Part shown: piece by piece, positions 49,326 through 61,400 of the stretch
Position numbering within the stretch: position 1 is the stretch's first letter
How the letters are laid out: each line of letters begins with the position of its first letter
Origin: Anoplolepis gracilipes
Lineage: Eukaryota > Arthropoda > Insecta > Hymenoptera > Formicidae
Reading direction: 5' to 3'
Length of the DNA stretch: 64,000 bases
Assembly (NCBI RefSeq): GCF_047496725.1
Contig: NC_132972.1
Coordinates: forward strand, 979,001 to 1,043,000
Program-made: the position numbers and the translations under genes
The notes under the pieces: model-generated
What the model was told of the DNA's origin: nothing
Databases searched by the model: none
What the model saw: only the letters and a program-made list of their open reading frames with translations

Positions 49326-50198
49326 ACCACTGACAAAATTATGAGGCACCCTTAAATTTTCCGTATTTCTTATTTTATTAATAGTATATAAATACTAAAA
49401 AGATTAAAAAATTTTTAAAAACTATCAATAGCACTTTAAAGCTGAAATTTCAAGTTTTAAAATGTTTTTTTGATTTTTCGTTTGCGATAATTTTTCGCCC
49501 AGTACACCGACATCATGTCTGAAAAATACAGATTTAGTTTCAAATTTATGTGTCTCGGCCAAAAAAAATTGTAGGAAAGTTTCGAAAAAAGCATTTTGTA
49601 GGCAAAATGTTGTAGTTTATGGAACTTGGCTTAAATTTTTCGAGAGAAATTTTTTTACCGAGCTGCAGAGTGTCAAAAATACAATAAAATTTTAAGAAAC
49701 AAAACAATGTACTTTTTTAAAGCACAGAACAAGGGAAATGCAAAATTTTTTTAATGTACTGATAACGCATTAAAGTTGCTATCGGTAATTAAAAAAATTT
49801 TTGTATTACATTGTTTTGTTTCTTAAAATTTTATTGTATTTTTGACACTCTGCAGCTCGGTAAAACAATTTCTCTGAAAAAATTTAAGTCAAGTTTTATA
49901 AACTACAACACTTTGCCTACAAAATGCTTTTTTTTTTTAAACTTTCCTACAATTTTTTTTTGACCGAGACACATAATTTTGAAACTAAATCTTTATTTTT
50001 CAGACATGTTGTCGATACTGGGCGAAAAATTATCTCAAACGAAAAATTAAAAAAACATTTTAAAGCTTGAAATTTCAGCTTTAAAGTGCTATCGATAGTT
50101 TTTAAAAATTTTTTAATCTTTTTAGTATTTATATACTATTAACAAAATAAGAAATACGGAAAAAATTTAAGGGTGCCTAATAATTTTGTCAATGGCTG
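49324..50198. mobile_element. 875-bp foldback element with ~390-bp inverted arms
   Basis: The arms 49324-49711 and 49806-50198 are reverse complements at roughly 90% by eye, separated by about 94 bp. The termini are TA|CAACCACTGACAAAATTAT and, inverted, TA|CAGCCATTGACAAAATTAT. Both lead into AGGCACCCTTAAAT, consistent with a Tc1/mariner-like non-autonomous element with a TA duplication. No transposase frame is present. Transcription through it would give a long double-stranded hairpin. Confidence 0.85.
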
Positions 50199-50994
50199 TA
50201 TACAATATACATGTTAGGCGCTCACGTGCGAGTAAACTACAGGGATTGAGCCTGGCTATCGGGGATTGATGTTTCTCTCTCTTCCTCTCTTTAGTATTCT
50301 CTCTATCTCTCTATCTTTTCTCTCTCTCTCTCTCTCTCTCTCCCTCTTTCTCTGTCGACATTTGCCTGCATTTTAAATCACTAAGAAATATCGCTTGTGA
50401 TAATTACAGCAACGATCCTATATGTATCGGATAATCGGGAGTTACACATGGTATCTCATCAACTTGTTGCGTGCTTATTATACTATATGCGTGACGTTTC
50501 TTTGATAAACGAAATAGCGAAAAATATTTATTAAAGAATAAAATTGTGAAACAGGTTCTCCAATATCGATTATTTATTTAAATATAATTGTTTGAATTTT
50601 TTTCACAATTTTTTTATTACTGTACTTATTATAATATATAGATTGTGGTAAAAATTTAGTTGATTATGCATAGAACTGGGTTTATGAAAGATTGAGAAAT
50701 ATCTCATTCTATTTTGTAAAGTTCTTTCAATTGTTCTATTTGCAAACACGAAAAAAAAAATATATAATTTGACTCCTTCCTACAAGACATATTCTTGAAA
50801 AAAAATTAAGCAATAAAATATTATAAAATATTACACTGAGCAACACTATTATTTGTTTTTATTCGTATAATTAATTTTCTTCAAACTATTTTAATATGAT
50901 TATTCATACCAAAAAATACTAGTTTCGAAACCATAATATTTCATTATGTGATTCTCATTGTTCGACATAATGATCAAAAGTGGTCGCACGAGAT

Positions 50995-51176
50995 TTATCG
51001 ATTAAATTGTTATCCGTTTATCGATTTCGCTTGATTAATCGATTGAGTCTTGATGGTTTATGCCTTGATCGATTAATCGGTCCGTTCCCATTGATCGAAT
51101 AAACGATTAAACCAGTAATTTCTTACGTGCCTTATAGATTCAATCGGATGAATCGTTTAATTGCATTCGATCAAGG
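50995..51176. promoter_or_regulatory. Cluster of ATCGAT / TTAATCGAT motifs
   Basis: Within about 180 bp the words TTATCGATTAA, TTATCGATTT, GATTAATCGATTGA, TTGATCGATTAATCGG, TTGATCGAATAAACGATTAA and CAATCGGATGAATCG occur on both strands. ATCGAT cores are bound by Cut/Onecut-type homeodomain factors and TATCGAT by DREF-like factors; a regulatory role here is inference. Confidence 0.35.
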
Positions 51177-52729
51177 TTTTTTCCTCTCATTATTAGCTTT
51201 GTCTTTATATAGAAAATTTGATGGTTATCCATTTTTGTATTTTCGGAAAAAATTATCACACATATCCTATTTTAACATCTCCTAAATTCACAAATTATTT
51301 ATATTATAGTAAATTTCTTGCTATTATACTTCTAGGTATTGATAATAAAAAAAAAAAAAACATTCTCGGAACCGCCCACGAAGCGATGAAATCAACGCAC
51401 GAAAATTGATTATACCGATATAGATTGCAATGTCGTGATCGCCAAATTTAATTTTGTAACCAACGAATTTGCGTGTTTTTCTTTCCACTCGCACCCACAG
51501 GGCATTTCTTCAGCTGATGCTGATAATCCCACGGATTTCTCTACCGTGCTCGCTTATAGTCTCTCCACGAGTTCGTGAGAAAAATGACGTTAAACGTTAT
51601 TTTGTTTAGATATAAACCTCATCGAGATGGAATGCGTTTGACATAAATAAATATCGTGACTGATACTTTCAACCCACATTTCGCTAAATGTGACTCACAG
51701 ATTTGACATTTCCAAGACGTATCATAAAACGTCTAAATCTGCGCTTTATTTCTTATTTTCCGTTTGTATCAAGCGCTATCTTCGAAAAATAGAAAGTTCA
51801 GAGAAAAAGAGAGAGAGAGAGAATTTCTCTCTATTCAACAACAATATATATTTAGCGATAAGCGTCTAATAAAAACGCGCATTCTACAGACGTAGATCTG
51901 CGTTCAGCGAGTCAAGCAAACGAATCGAAACTTTACGAAGAAGAATCACTATCACCGAATGGTAATCATGTCGCCTTCGGCACGTGTCTACTGGCTATTA
52001 TCGCAGTAAAATTAGAAGAACTTTTTGTCATTTGAAAACTACTATTATAATTTTACCTATACCTATCATTTTAAATCATTCGATTGCAAAGAGAATCGTA
52101 AACGTCGTTTAAAAATTGTCATAATTTGAGTTTTTTGTTTTAAGATAATCTCTCTTGATATTTTCTTATAATTTTTAATTATACTTTTTCAAATAATTCG
52201 ATAAGCATTTTTCCAATTATTCTCTAAGTAACAAACTAAGATTGTCATTGTTCGGAAGTCTCGATAAGCTGCCGTTACTTTGATAGTATGTGCCCGAACT
52301 ATATATGATCATGGAGCATGTGCGGTATATCTATATATATAGCATTAAAATATTTAATAGAGAAAGTAAACTCTATATTAGAATATAAAATCGATCGGGA
52401 TAATACAAATACATTCTACAACGATACGATTGAAAGAATCGTAATTTAAATAATATTGTAAATACACGATTATAAATAATAACTATTTTACACACATTTT
52501 TTATAAACTTTTTCCCATCTGTCTAATTCTAATTTTTCATTTCAATTCTTTTATTTTCTCAATTTTCTCAACTAAATATATCTTTTTATTATTTTTCTTA
52601 AAATACAATCAGTTTCTCTCTAACGATCCGTCTACCAATCTATATCATGCCTCGAGATATCCTCGAGGGTCTCTCGTCTCTTTACGAGACGGCGATATTC
52701 CCCAGCAAATAAATCTCTTTTGCACTCAC

Positions 52730-53000
52730 CTGCAAGTATTCCTTCGTCGGCCTTTTACAGGCTCCTTTCTCAGCAGCCGTCTCTGCTCGCGACCCGTCGT
52801 CGTGACCGCGGGGCAGCCAGCGATGCACCTCGCCGCAAATCCGCGTGACGATGATAACGATGACGGCACTGCGCACTGTTCGCGTTTGACAATGAGATAC
52901 AGCCACAGCTGGCAGCGGAAGAGTTTTTCTCGCGCGCGCACTCACGATGCGAGTTCATTTGCGGCACGAGATACGAAGACACGCGCGAGCGGAATCTCGG
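52730..53000 (-). other. Candidate 5' non-coding exon of a - strand gene
   Basis: The sequence AATACTTGCAG|GTGAGTGC is a near-consensus donor on the - strand (exon end 52730) at the edge of a CpG-rich block reaching to about 53.5 kb, which fits a promoter and leader exon. The frame opened by the ATG at 52958 stops at 52770, before the donor. Frames that cross the donor start only at GTG, so I treat it as untranslated. No downstream exon was recognised. Confidence 0.25.
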
Positions 53001-53718
53001 AGCGGAGCTGGGACAACACTGATTGCGAAGCGCGTGTATCCGTCGACGGGGGCCACTGCTGTCTGTATCTTGTCTCGTCCCGTCTCGTCTCGTCCCGTCG
53101 TGTAGTGTCGCGTGTACGCGGCGCGAACTCTACTGCGAATCTGAATGATTCCGCGTCAGCTGCTCGTCGCAGCTGCACTGAAGTTCCGTTGCGATTTCCA
53201 CCACCGTGCGCGAGTAAAGAAGATCGCGCGCGGTCGTCGTCGAGAGAATGAGAGAAGGGGGAGGGAAGACGGAAAGTGGTGCTGGATGTTAGTAGTGGTG
53301 GTTGCGAGTTAGTGGTGGTGGCAGTGGTTGCGGAGGAGGAGAAGGAGAACGTCGTGAGTAGCAGTGGTTTTCCTCCTTGAGAGAGGCGGAGGAGGTACCG
53401 CGCGTATCGAGAGAAGAGAAGAGAAGAGAAGAGAGAGAGAGGAGTGCGTTTATGCACGTATATGCATGCATGCACGTGCGACGCACGAGAGACGATTGAT
53501 GCAGGTGGTACATGCCGCGGAAGGAGAAAGAGAGGAAAAGTATATAAATGTTAAATGTTGCGGTAAAGAGATACACATACATATATTTTCCTTGCAATGA
53601 ATATGTGTGAAAAAAATTAGGAATTTTTCAACCATTTCTATAAGAAGTGTCTTATGTAATTTTAATTACATTAATTTTTCAAAAAATTGATGATTTCTAT
53701 TTTTTATTATCTTAGAAT

Positions 53719-54432
53719 TAATATACATATAATTAAAGATATAAAAAGGAGGCTTAACAATTTTTGAAAGATAAAATGTATAATAACATAAATTATAATA
53801 GATTTAAATAATGTATTAATAGAAATTAAAGTGAATTTTTTAAAATTAATATAATTGATGTCTATATCATAATTATTAATCATTCTTCTATATTCTTAAT
53901 TTACATATAATTAAAGATATAAAAAGAAGGCTTAACAATTTTTGAAAGATAAAATGTTTAATAAAATAAATTATAATAGATTTAAATAATGTATTAATAG
54001 AAATTAAAGTGAATTTTTTAAAATTAATATAATTGATGTCTATAGCATAATTATTAATCATTCTTCTATATTCTTAATATACATATAATTAAAGATATAA
54101 AAAGAAGGCTTAATAATTTTTTTGAAAGATAAAATGTTTAATAAAATAAATTATAATAGATTTAAATAATGTATTAATAGAAATTAAAATGAATTTTTTA
54201 AAATTAATATAATTGATGTCTATATCATGATTATTAATCATTCTTCTATATTCTTAATATACATATAATTAAAGATATAAAAAGAAGGCTTAACAATTTT
54301 TTTGAAAGATAAAATGTTTAATAAAATAAATTATAATAGATTTAAATAATGTATTAATAGAAATTAAAGTGAATTTTTTAAAATTAATATAATTGATGTC
54401 TATATCATGATAATTAAACATTTTTCTATATT
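53719..54432. repeat. Tandem array, four units of ~178-180 bp
   Basis: The word CATATAATTAAAGATATAAA recurs at 53726, 53904, 54082 and 54262, giving periods of 178, 178 and 180 bp. Units are nearly identical, including TAGATTTAAATAATGTATTA and TAATTGATGTCTATA blocks. Differences are mostly single bases and a 2-bp T insertion in the later units. The array is very AT-rich and non-coding. Confidence 0.92.
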
Positions 54433-55633
54433 TTTTTTTAGATCAAAATTTAAAAAACATACTACAATAGTAAGCAAGAAATTGCAAGCGTAAGCAATGG
54501 AAAACAAATGTGCGTCTCTTATAAGATATACATATGTATTGCCAAGTTTAGATCGAAGCATCTTGAGACGCGATCGGAATGCCACGTGCGAGCCGCACGC
54601 GTGCCGATGCAACTCGTGGCCGAACTCGTTTCGCGATGCCAACATAGCCGAAGAAGTATGTAGTATGTACGGTAAGCTTTCACGATCCTTGCTTGAGGCA
54701 CGGAGGACATTGGAGATTGTTAGTGGGTTATTCCAGAAGGAGCTTGGTAAACTCTTTCTTGAGAGTCACAAGAGAGCTGCGCTTCGAAGAGAGCGAGACG
54801 GAAAGGGTAGCTAGGTCGAGTTAAATGAACAGGAGAAGAAGCAGGAGTAAAACGGGGAGGGATGGTAAGGCACATTCGCGTATATACCGGGTGGGAAAGA
54901 GAAAAGCTTTATCTTATACTTTTCGCGAATGGAAAGAGAAAGATGAAAAGGATATGCACTGGGGAGAAACGTAGGTATCACATGCACACACGTGCGTGTT
55001 GAACGGAATCACTGGAAAATACTAGAGACCTGTCATTGTATACGTGCGTGCGTTTGGATCGCGAGAGAAAGAGAAACACCGAGTATTGGTTCGTTCTCTG
55101 AACTGAACGCGTTCGACATATGGCCACTTTCACGAGGAACATCGATAAGATAGTTCATCCCACCTGTAGTAGATAGTTCATCTCCGTTCTCGCGATGTCT
55201 ATAGCCTTGCCCTCTTCACAACTCCACTCCGTCACGATTAGGTAAAAACTAGTGACTTGGCTTTCTACACTTTCAGCTCTTGACATCGTATCTCGTATCG
55301 TAACGATAAGTGACAATGAGAGAGATGCGATATATATTTTATATCTCTGGTATTTTTTATATTAGTGGAACACTAATTAAATGTGTTACAAGTGTAGATT
55401 TTGTAAATGAAATAATTTTTCAATATTTTAAATAAAGTTTCAAGCTAAAGAGAATTCCCTTTTTAAAATTGAAATTTATATTCTATAAAATTATTTTTTG
55501 ACAATAATTGGGGAAATTTACATTTTAAAATTTTTAACTATCTAGATTTCTGATTTTAAGAGCAATATATATGTGTATATAAATCGTAAGAATAATCTCA
55601 AGAATTTCTGATAATTTATGAAGTATTAAATCA

Positions 55634-55918
55634 ATTGACATATCAAGGTCTGAATGATGTGGTTTTATCGATAATAGTAAATTGGTTTTATCAATAATAG
55701 TAAACTTTAACTGACAAGTAGATATTTTGCTATCTCTGCTTCTAATTCTAGTAAGATTTAAGATTAAAATTTACATAAATGTATGTATGTATATGTGTTT
55801 TGATATTTCAAATATAAAATTTTACTATTGGAAGTGAGACATAAAATATCTTTCATGAGAAGAGATAAAATTTATTACTGTTGATAAAATCATTTTGACT
55901 TTGATATGTCAGTGGATT
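55634..55918. mobile_element. MITE-like inverted repeat
   Basis: Near the left end, GACATATCAAGGTC is followed by TTTTATCGATAATAGTAAA. The reverse complement of the right end reads GACATATCAAAGTC followed by TTTTATCAACAGTAATAAA. The arms extend about 60 bp with substitutions, and no frame lies inside. Confidence 0.5.
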
Positions 55919-58826
55919 TAGTTTTCATGAATTACCAAAGATTCCTGAGTTATCTGTATATCTAATCGGTACAAATCTTTGAAATCTTGCGGACAGATCT
56001 CCACGTTCGGTCCTTGAGCGATGAGATGTGCAAATAAACCGTTTAATGATTGAGAGGTTGCAGCAGAGAGATGTCTGACCATGCAAGGTCAAGTGGTTCC
56101 TCGCCGCGGCGATGTCTGAACCTTCTAAGAGTTCATTGATCCGACGATTTCGTTGATGATCGATGAGGTATCCCAAATATAAGTGTACTGTCTCATGTCT
56201 AGAAAATCTACGACAAGGTAAAATCGATTGTCGTGAGATAAGATTTCACTAGCAAGCATTCTTTCCGCTAGGAATCTGATGAATCTGATAAAGCGCTTGG
56301 ATTTTTAAAATTTATTTATTTATTCTTTACGCATTATAGATCGAAAATTTGAAAGTTTAAAACAATTTTTTTCACCTGCGCGCATGTGACTTTCTTTGGC
56401 GAATTATCTACGAATAATTACGTATAACAAAATTTAGACAATATATTATTATCCTTTTTGATAATATTTTACATGTCTGTAAATACATATCTAAATCTAA
56501 TATTATAAATATTTTTATTCTTTTTATATATGTATATCGTGTAATTTTTATTAGGTTTTTATAATTTTTACTATTACATCGATATTAAAGCCATTTATTA
56601 AATTTCAATTTACGTTTACATTATTTGCAAACGACTGCCTAAAAATAGTTTGAAATAATATTATCAAAACTTTGAGAAAATTCGATAAAACGCATTCACT
56701 AAATATCTGTGTGATTACGAATTTTCGTTTAGACCTTTCAATTAGTGACCATTTAGTAATGGTGTGTTGATTTTGGTATCTTTACAAATTCAATTTACAT
56801 AAATATTTGGTAGAATATTTATAGAATTTAATACAATATGTACAGTCTCTCACATCGGTTCACTGCGTTCGAGCCCATCTACATACATAGGCTGCTAACA
56901 GGATTAGGTAACACGCAGGAGGTCGAAGCGCGGTCTCTCGCGCGATGAAAGATCGAGCTGCGACCAACTCGCCCGGTTATTGTACAACATAACGAAGATA
57001 CTTATCGAAGGGGACGGCATCCACCGTCTCCGCTCTGTCTCTCCCGCCGAGTTGCTTTGCTCCTTGCGCGGCTGTTAGCGATCCGAGTATCTACCTGACC
57101 GTCTCGTTAGCTCTCTTCGTGGAAGTGCGCCCCTGCTCTCATCGTAGTAAGAAACCGAAGAAGACAGCCTGAGGAAGGAGGAGGACAGGACTTTCGATCT
57201 TTCTCTTTCCCTTGTCGCGCGGCTATTAAATACGCGATCATTACTACTCAAATGTCGGTGTTATGTCTTGTCGCATCGCTTTTATCACTTTATTATATAA
57301 TAATTTCTGCGTATCAATCCAACGTTATAAGAACGTGATAGTAATCAAATCATTTTCGTATAGTAAATAATTTAGGAATATGTTACGTGCGAGAAACAAA
57401 GACTACAATGTCGATCTCTAATTTCAATCGCCATCGCGTACATCTTGCATATGCTAATTTGTCCGTTTGAGAAAAAAAAAAAAAAAAAAAAAAAACCTGT
57501 TTACTTTTTTATTCCTGATGCTGTGACCGTTAAAGCGATAGAAAAAATATCCTTTATGTCACCTTAAATTAATCACGCCTCAGACACGTCAAGATCTCAT
57601 TATTGCACGCTTACACCATCTTTTCTGTCCAACGCGCTTGACTCGAATGTCAAATTTTGCATAGATCGATCGACAAAATTTTTTCGCGTCCAGACCCCTC
57701 GATGAAGAACCGAGATACGCAATGTTATCTCGTCGCTCGACCTCCGAGCTACGAAAGGCGCGAGAGCTTTTCGCGAGTCTAGGTTGTCGCACTTGCTTTT
57801 GCTTTCTTTTCGCGCGTAATGGGCGCAAGGTCGCGCAAATTCCGCGCACGCTGTCCTCCGGCTGTGTTGCGCGTGTCCGAAACGAGAAGAGGAATTTCAC
57901 GAGCGTGTCCGTGCCACATTTGTGTGAAAGGAGCCCCCCCGCCAGGCCTTTCTTTTTCTCTTCCCAGCGAGAGGTCGCGGTCCTCTCTTTTTTTTTTTTT
58001 TTTTTTTCTTCCTAGCGAAGCGAGTGGGAGAGAACTCTCTCTCTCTCTCTTTCTTCCTTCCCCTCCTCGATTCCCTTTCTCTTTCTCTCCTCTCGCGGCC
58101 GGAACAACGTTCAGTTGCGCGTGTACGCGTGTGTGGCCCGGATAATTAATCGCGATTTATTCGCCCCGACATTGTTAATTTTAACGAGCGGCGAAATATT
58201 TTTATTGGGTGCTTGAGCATCGCTGTACGGGGGATAATTTGTACGCAAATGCGCGTTTAATTTAATTTATTTATACGACGCGGAATGCCGGGCGCCGGAA
58301 TGTCCCGACGTCCTTTTTTTTTGCGCGATTCAATCGCGCGCATCGTAAACCGCGATTCGCCGCTGATTTGGTCGCGAGTCGCGCATAAACGCTACGGTAA
58401 TCCCTCTCCTCTCGTCTGGGAAAATTTCATTGCGATCCTAAACCTTGAAGAACCGACAAAGACTGCCACTCTCTTTAAGATTTTACGTGTTATTTTTGCC
58501 AATTTCTGTATTTAATTTAAAAATAATCTTGGTTTTGATACAAAATATACAAGGAAGCTTGCTCATATTTGTTTTTTCTTTTTTTCAAAGTGATGCAATA
58601 CTCGACGAGGGTACTTTAGCTGATTTGCGTTTATCATTAACGCGGTGAGTGATGATTAAGATTTTCCACGGATAGGAGAGTAGGGGAGAATTGCTAGTTG
58701 AATCGATTATTTCGACAGAATAACACGTTTATAATAACATTCGCGGCTTAAGTGGAACAACCTCGTCGGTTTATTAAAAAGTGAAGTAATACACCGAAGA
58801 AAATAAATTTCGCAGAAGAGAGGCAG

Positions 58827-58828
<2 letters not shown>

Positions 58829-58862
<34 letters not shown>
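58829..58862. repeat. (GA)n microsatellite
   Basis: A GA dinucleotide run of about 34 bp. Confidence 0.95.
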
Positions 58863-58866
<4 letters not shown>

Positions 58867-61331
58867 CCTGTTCGCTCGAAGAAATATAAAAAATCTCGAT
58901 TATATAATCTTAATATACGTAGTGTATTTTTGAAACTTTGCGCACGTGGAGAGAAGATTTATCTTTATTTACTGTGTCTGTCGTATCTTTTTTCGAAGCA
59001 ACCAGTTTAATTTTTACCGTACTTTATCTTTCGCGCTTTCACATTTTTCGCACGCAATGATCTCATACGTATGCAAATGATTCAGAATATATTCCACGAA
59101 CAATTATCGTAATGCCTACGAAAGCGTAATCATCTTACGTCGAGATGTCTGTTTCGTTCGCTTTAACCGCGCAATCTCTGGCGGAATGTGCGCGTGTCAC
59201 GCGAATAGTTAGATTATTAAAAAGGAATGATATGCGCGACCGGAAGTGATTCACGGTGGCGTCGTCGTAGAACGACTTAAAAGGAAATCGTCATTAGTTC
59301 TAAGGCTTGTTGACGGGTCTCTCTAACGTCGCAATATGTTTGTGACATATCGAAATAGAAACGACTAATAATAATTGATAATAGCATAATAGCAGCATCT
59401 TAAGCCTTAAGAAGATAGAGATTCAAGAAAGAAATTATTATTTAAGTTAATTATATATTCTAATTTCTTTATATAATTAATTAATTTTTTATTCTTAACT
59501 GAATTTGTTTTTATTTTCTCTAATTTCATCCTTCACTTTTTATCATAATTTTATAGTAATTTTATAGTAATTTTTACATTATACAAATCTCGTAAAATAT
59601 GTGTAAAAATAATGTTGTATAAAATAAAGCGTGAAAATGTGAAAAACTAAATTAAACAGATCAGAATCGCGTATTATTAGATCGATCTATTTATAAATTT
59701 TCCAATCTCGGAATATTGAATCGAACGGAACGGAACGTGAACGTGCGCTTGTGTATTCGAGCTTGTGATATCAATCTTCCAGTTCTCCCCTCTCCTATCC
59801 ATATACGCAATACGTGTATCGCTGTACCGCGTACCTTGCTTATGGCAAGGTCGTTTCGAGATATATTTCGCACGCGCCAAACACCTTTCGCAGCCTCAAA
59901 AGGCGAAATCTCGCGACGGCCGTCAGATTGTTCGCTTTCGATTCTTCGAACCTGCTATCTTACGCCGTTAACCCTAAACTTGGCAGTGATTTAGTACGAT
60001 GCACGTAGCTATCTTTTTCTACTTTTTATTAAGTAAATAAAATTAATTATTTAAAAATTCTTTTAGTCTGATGTAAACTAAGATATATTTAGTGTATTAC
60101 TTTTTTATTAGAAATATAAATAACTACTAAAATCTAAATCATTATTTAGAATCTAAAAAAACAAACTTTTCAAATAAATTATTACATATATAAATTAAAT
60201 ATATAATTAATAAATATCTGTATATGTCTTTACAGTGTCTAATATATTTTACAAACAAAGAAAACAAAGAAAAGTGATGATTGACAGATTCAAGTGTTGG
60301 AAATTATCAATTATGTTATCTATATATTCGCGAACAATGAAGATTATCTAGCTCAAGGAAGCATTAATTTCACAATAAGTCTTTATTTACTAGAAATGAA
60401 ACGTGATTCTGACGTGATTTTTTTATCACACGACTTTCTGAAGAAAAATATGGTGCTGTAATTTTTCGATAGAGAAGAAGCACGTGCGCCACGCGAGAAA
60501 AGCGTAGTCTTGTGACTATATATATATATAAACGCTAATTTGTTTGAGCGAGAGCAAATAAACTTCAAGGCGGATAACGTTGCGCAGATACGCAATGTGA
60601 AGCGTAATAGCGTTTTGTTGCCATTGGTGTTTCTTTGAAAACCTTGTTGTCACCGATTACATATAATAGATGTACGTACGCCATTCGATCGCTCGATGTC
60701 TCATACATGGCGCTCGTCCATTAACGATCTTCCGTGATGACTCGAGTCTCGCGACCTGTTCTTCAGCTCCAATCTTCTTTATCGGATAAAACTTTTTTTT
60801 ATCTCTTAATCTTCACATCGAGAGAGAGAGAGAGAGAGAGAGAACAGAAAATCTGCTGTGTAATTAATCGATATTAATAATTTGTTGTTGCGCGCACTTT
60901 CATCATCTGTAATCAATTTTCTTTACAGAGGAATATATTCATACATCTCATAAAGTTCCATTTAATTAATGTTGATGAGGTAAGTATAATTGAATGAAGA
61001 AAATTAAATTGATATAAAAACTAATAATCAGTTGTGTGGGGCATAAATTGCTACAAATGAGTCACGCTGTCTTTCGTAACAACCGATTTAATTTCCGTCT
61101 TGTGTTTACGAAACTCTGATGTTTACGAAAATAGATAGATGTTCTAGATTCATAGAAAGAAGCAAATACATATAATTAGCTTGGGTAGATGGGCTTTATC
61201 CGCTATTACAATCGTGATTGTGGTAATTTAGGCAACGGCTCCGACAAAGATAATAGCGGCAATTGCAATTCTATTTTCCCTCACGTCTCCGAGGAAAAGG
61301 AGGAGGGAGAAGGACAGAGACAGGTTTAACG

Positions 61332-61362
<31 letters not shown>
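61332..61362. repeat. Poly(A) tract
   Basis: An A homopolymer of about 31 bp; no retroposon body is recognisable next to it. Confidence 0.9.
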
Positions 61363-61364
<2 letters not shown>

Positions 61365-61400
61365 AAGAAAAAAAAATTACAATAAGAAGCGCAGTTACTC

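Larger units (their letters stand above)
50200..53718. other. Non-coding stretch with a motif cluster and a candidate leader exon
   Basis: It holds pyrimidine-rich DNA with (CT)n at 50317-50342, the ATCGAT-type cluster at 50995-51176, and CpG-rich DNA at 52,670-53,520 with a strong - strand donor at 52730. No recognisable coding domain. Confidence 0.5.
54433..61400. other. Non-coding stretch, no gene assigned
   Basis: It holds a 60-170-codon class of chance frames, a MITE-like inverted repeat at 55634-55918, CpG-rich DNA at 54,550-55,150, 56,860-57,240 and 57,590-58,420, an A-run at 57471-57495, (GA)n at 58829-58862, a (GA)n tract at 60820-60842 and an A-run at 61332-61362. I recognise no protein domain. 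Confidence 0.5.

Noticed and set aside
48992..49349. Three - strand frames with YIYIYI runs
   Set aside because: They are translations of the (TA)n microsatellite joined to a short GC-rich stretch.
52726..52941. Resemblance of a - strand frame (GFAARCIAGCP) to the start of an anosmin WAP domain
   Set aside because: The frame opens at GTG rather than ATG, later WAP cysteines are missing and CpG-rich DNA makes chance frames common.
52802..53475. Frames of 149 and 177 codons on opposite strands
   Set aside because: They overlap each other in CpG-rich and simple-sequence DNA and encode low-complexity Arg/Ser runs with no domain.
54497..54814. 105-codon + strand frame with a cysteine cluster and a charged tail
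   Set aside because: It begins inside AT-rich DNA next to the tandem array, has an internal donor-like GTAAGC and no recognisable family. It was considered for glypican-like similarity but the pattern does not fit.
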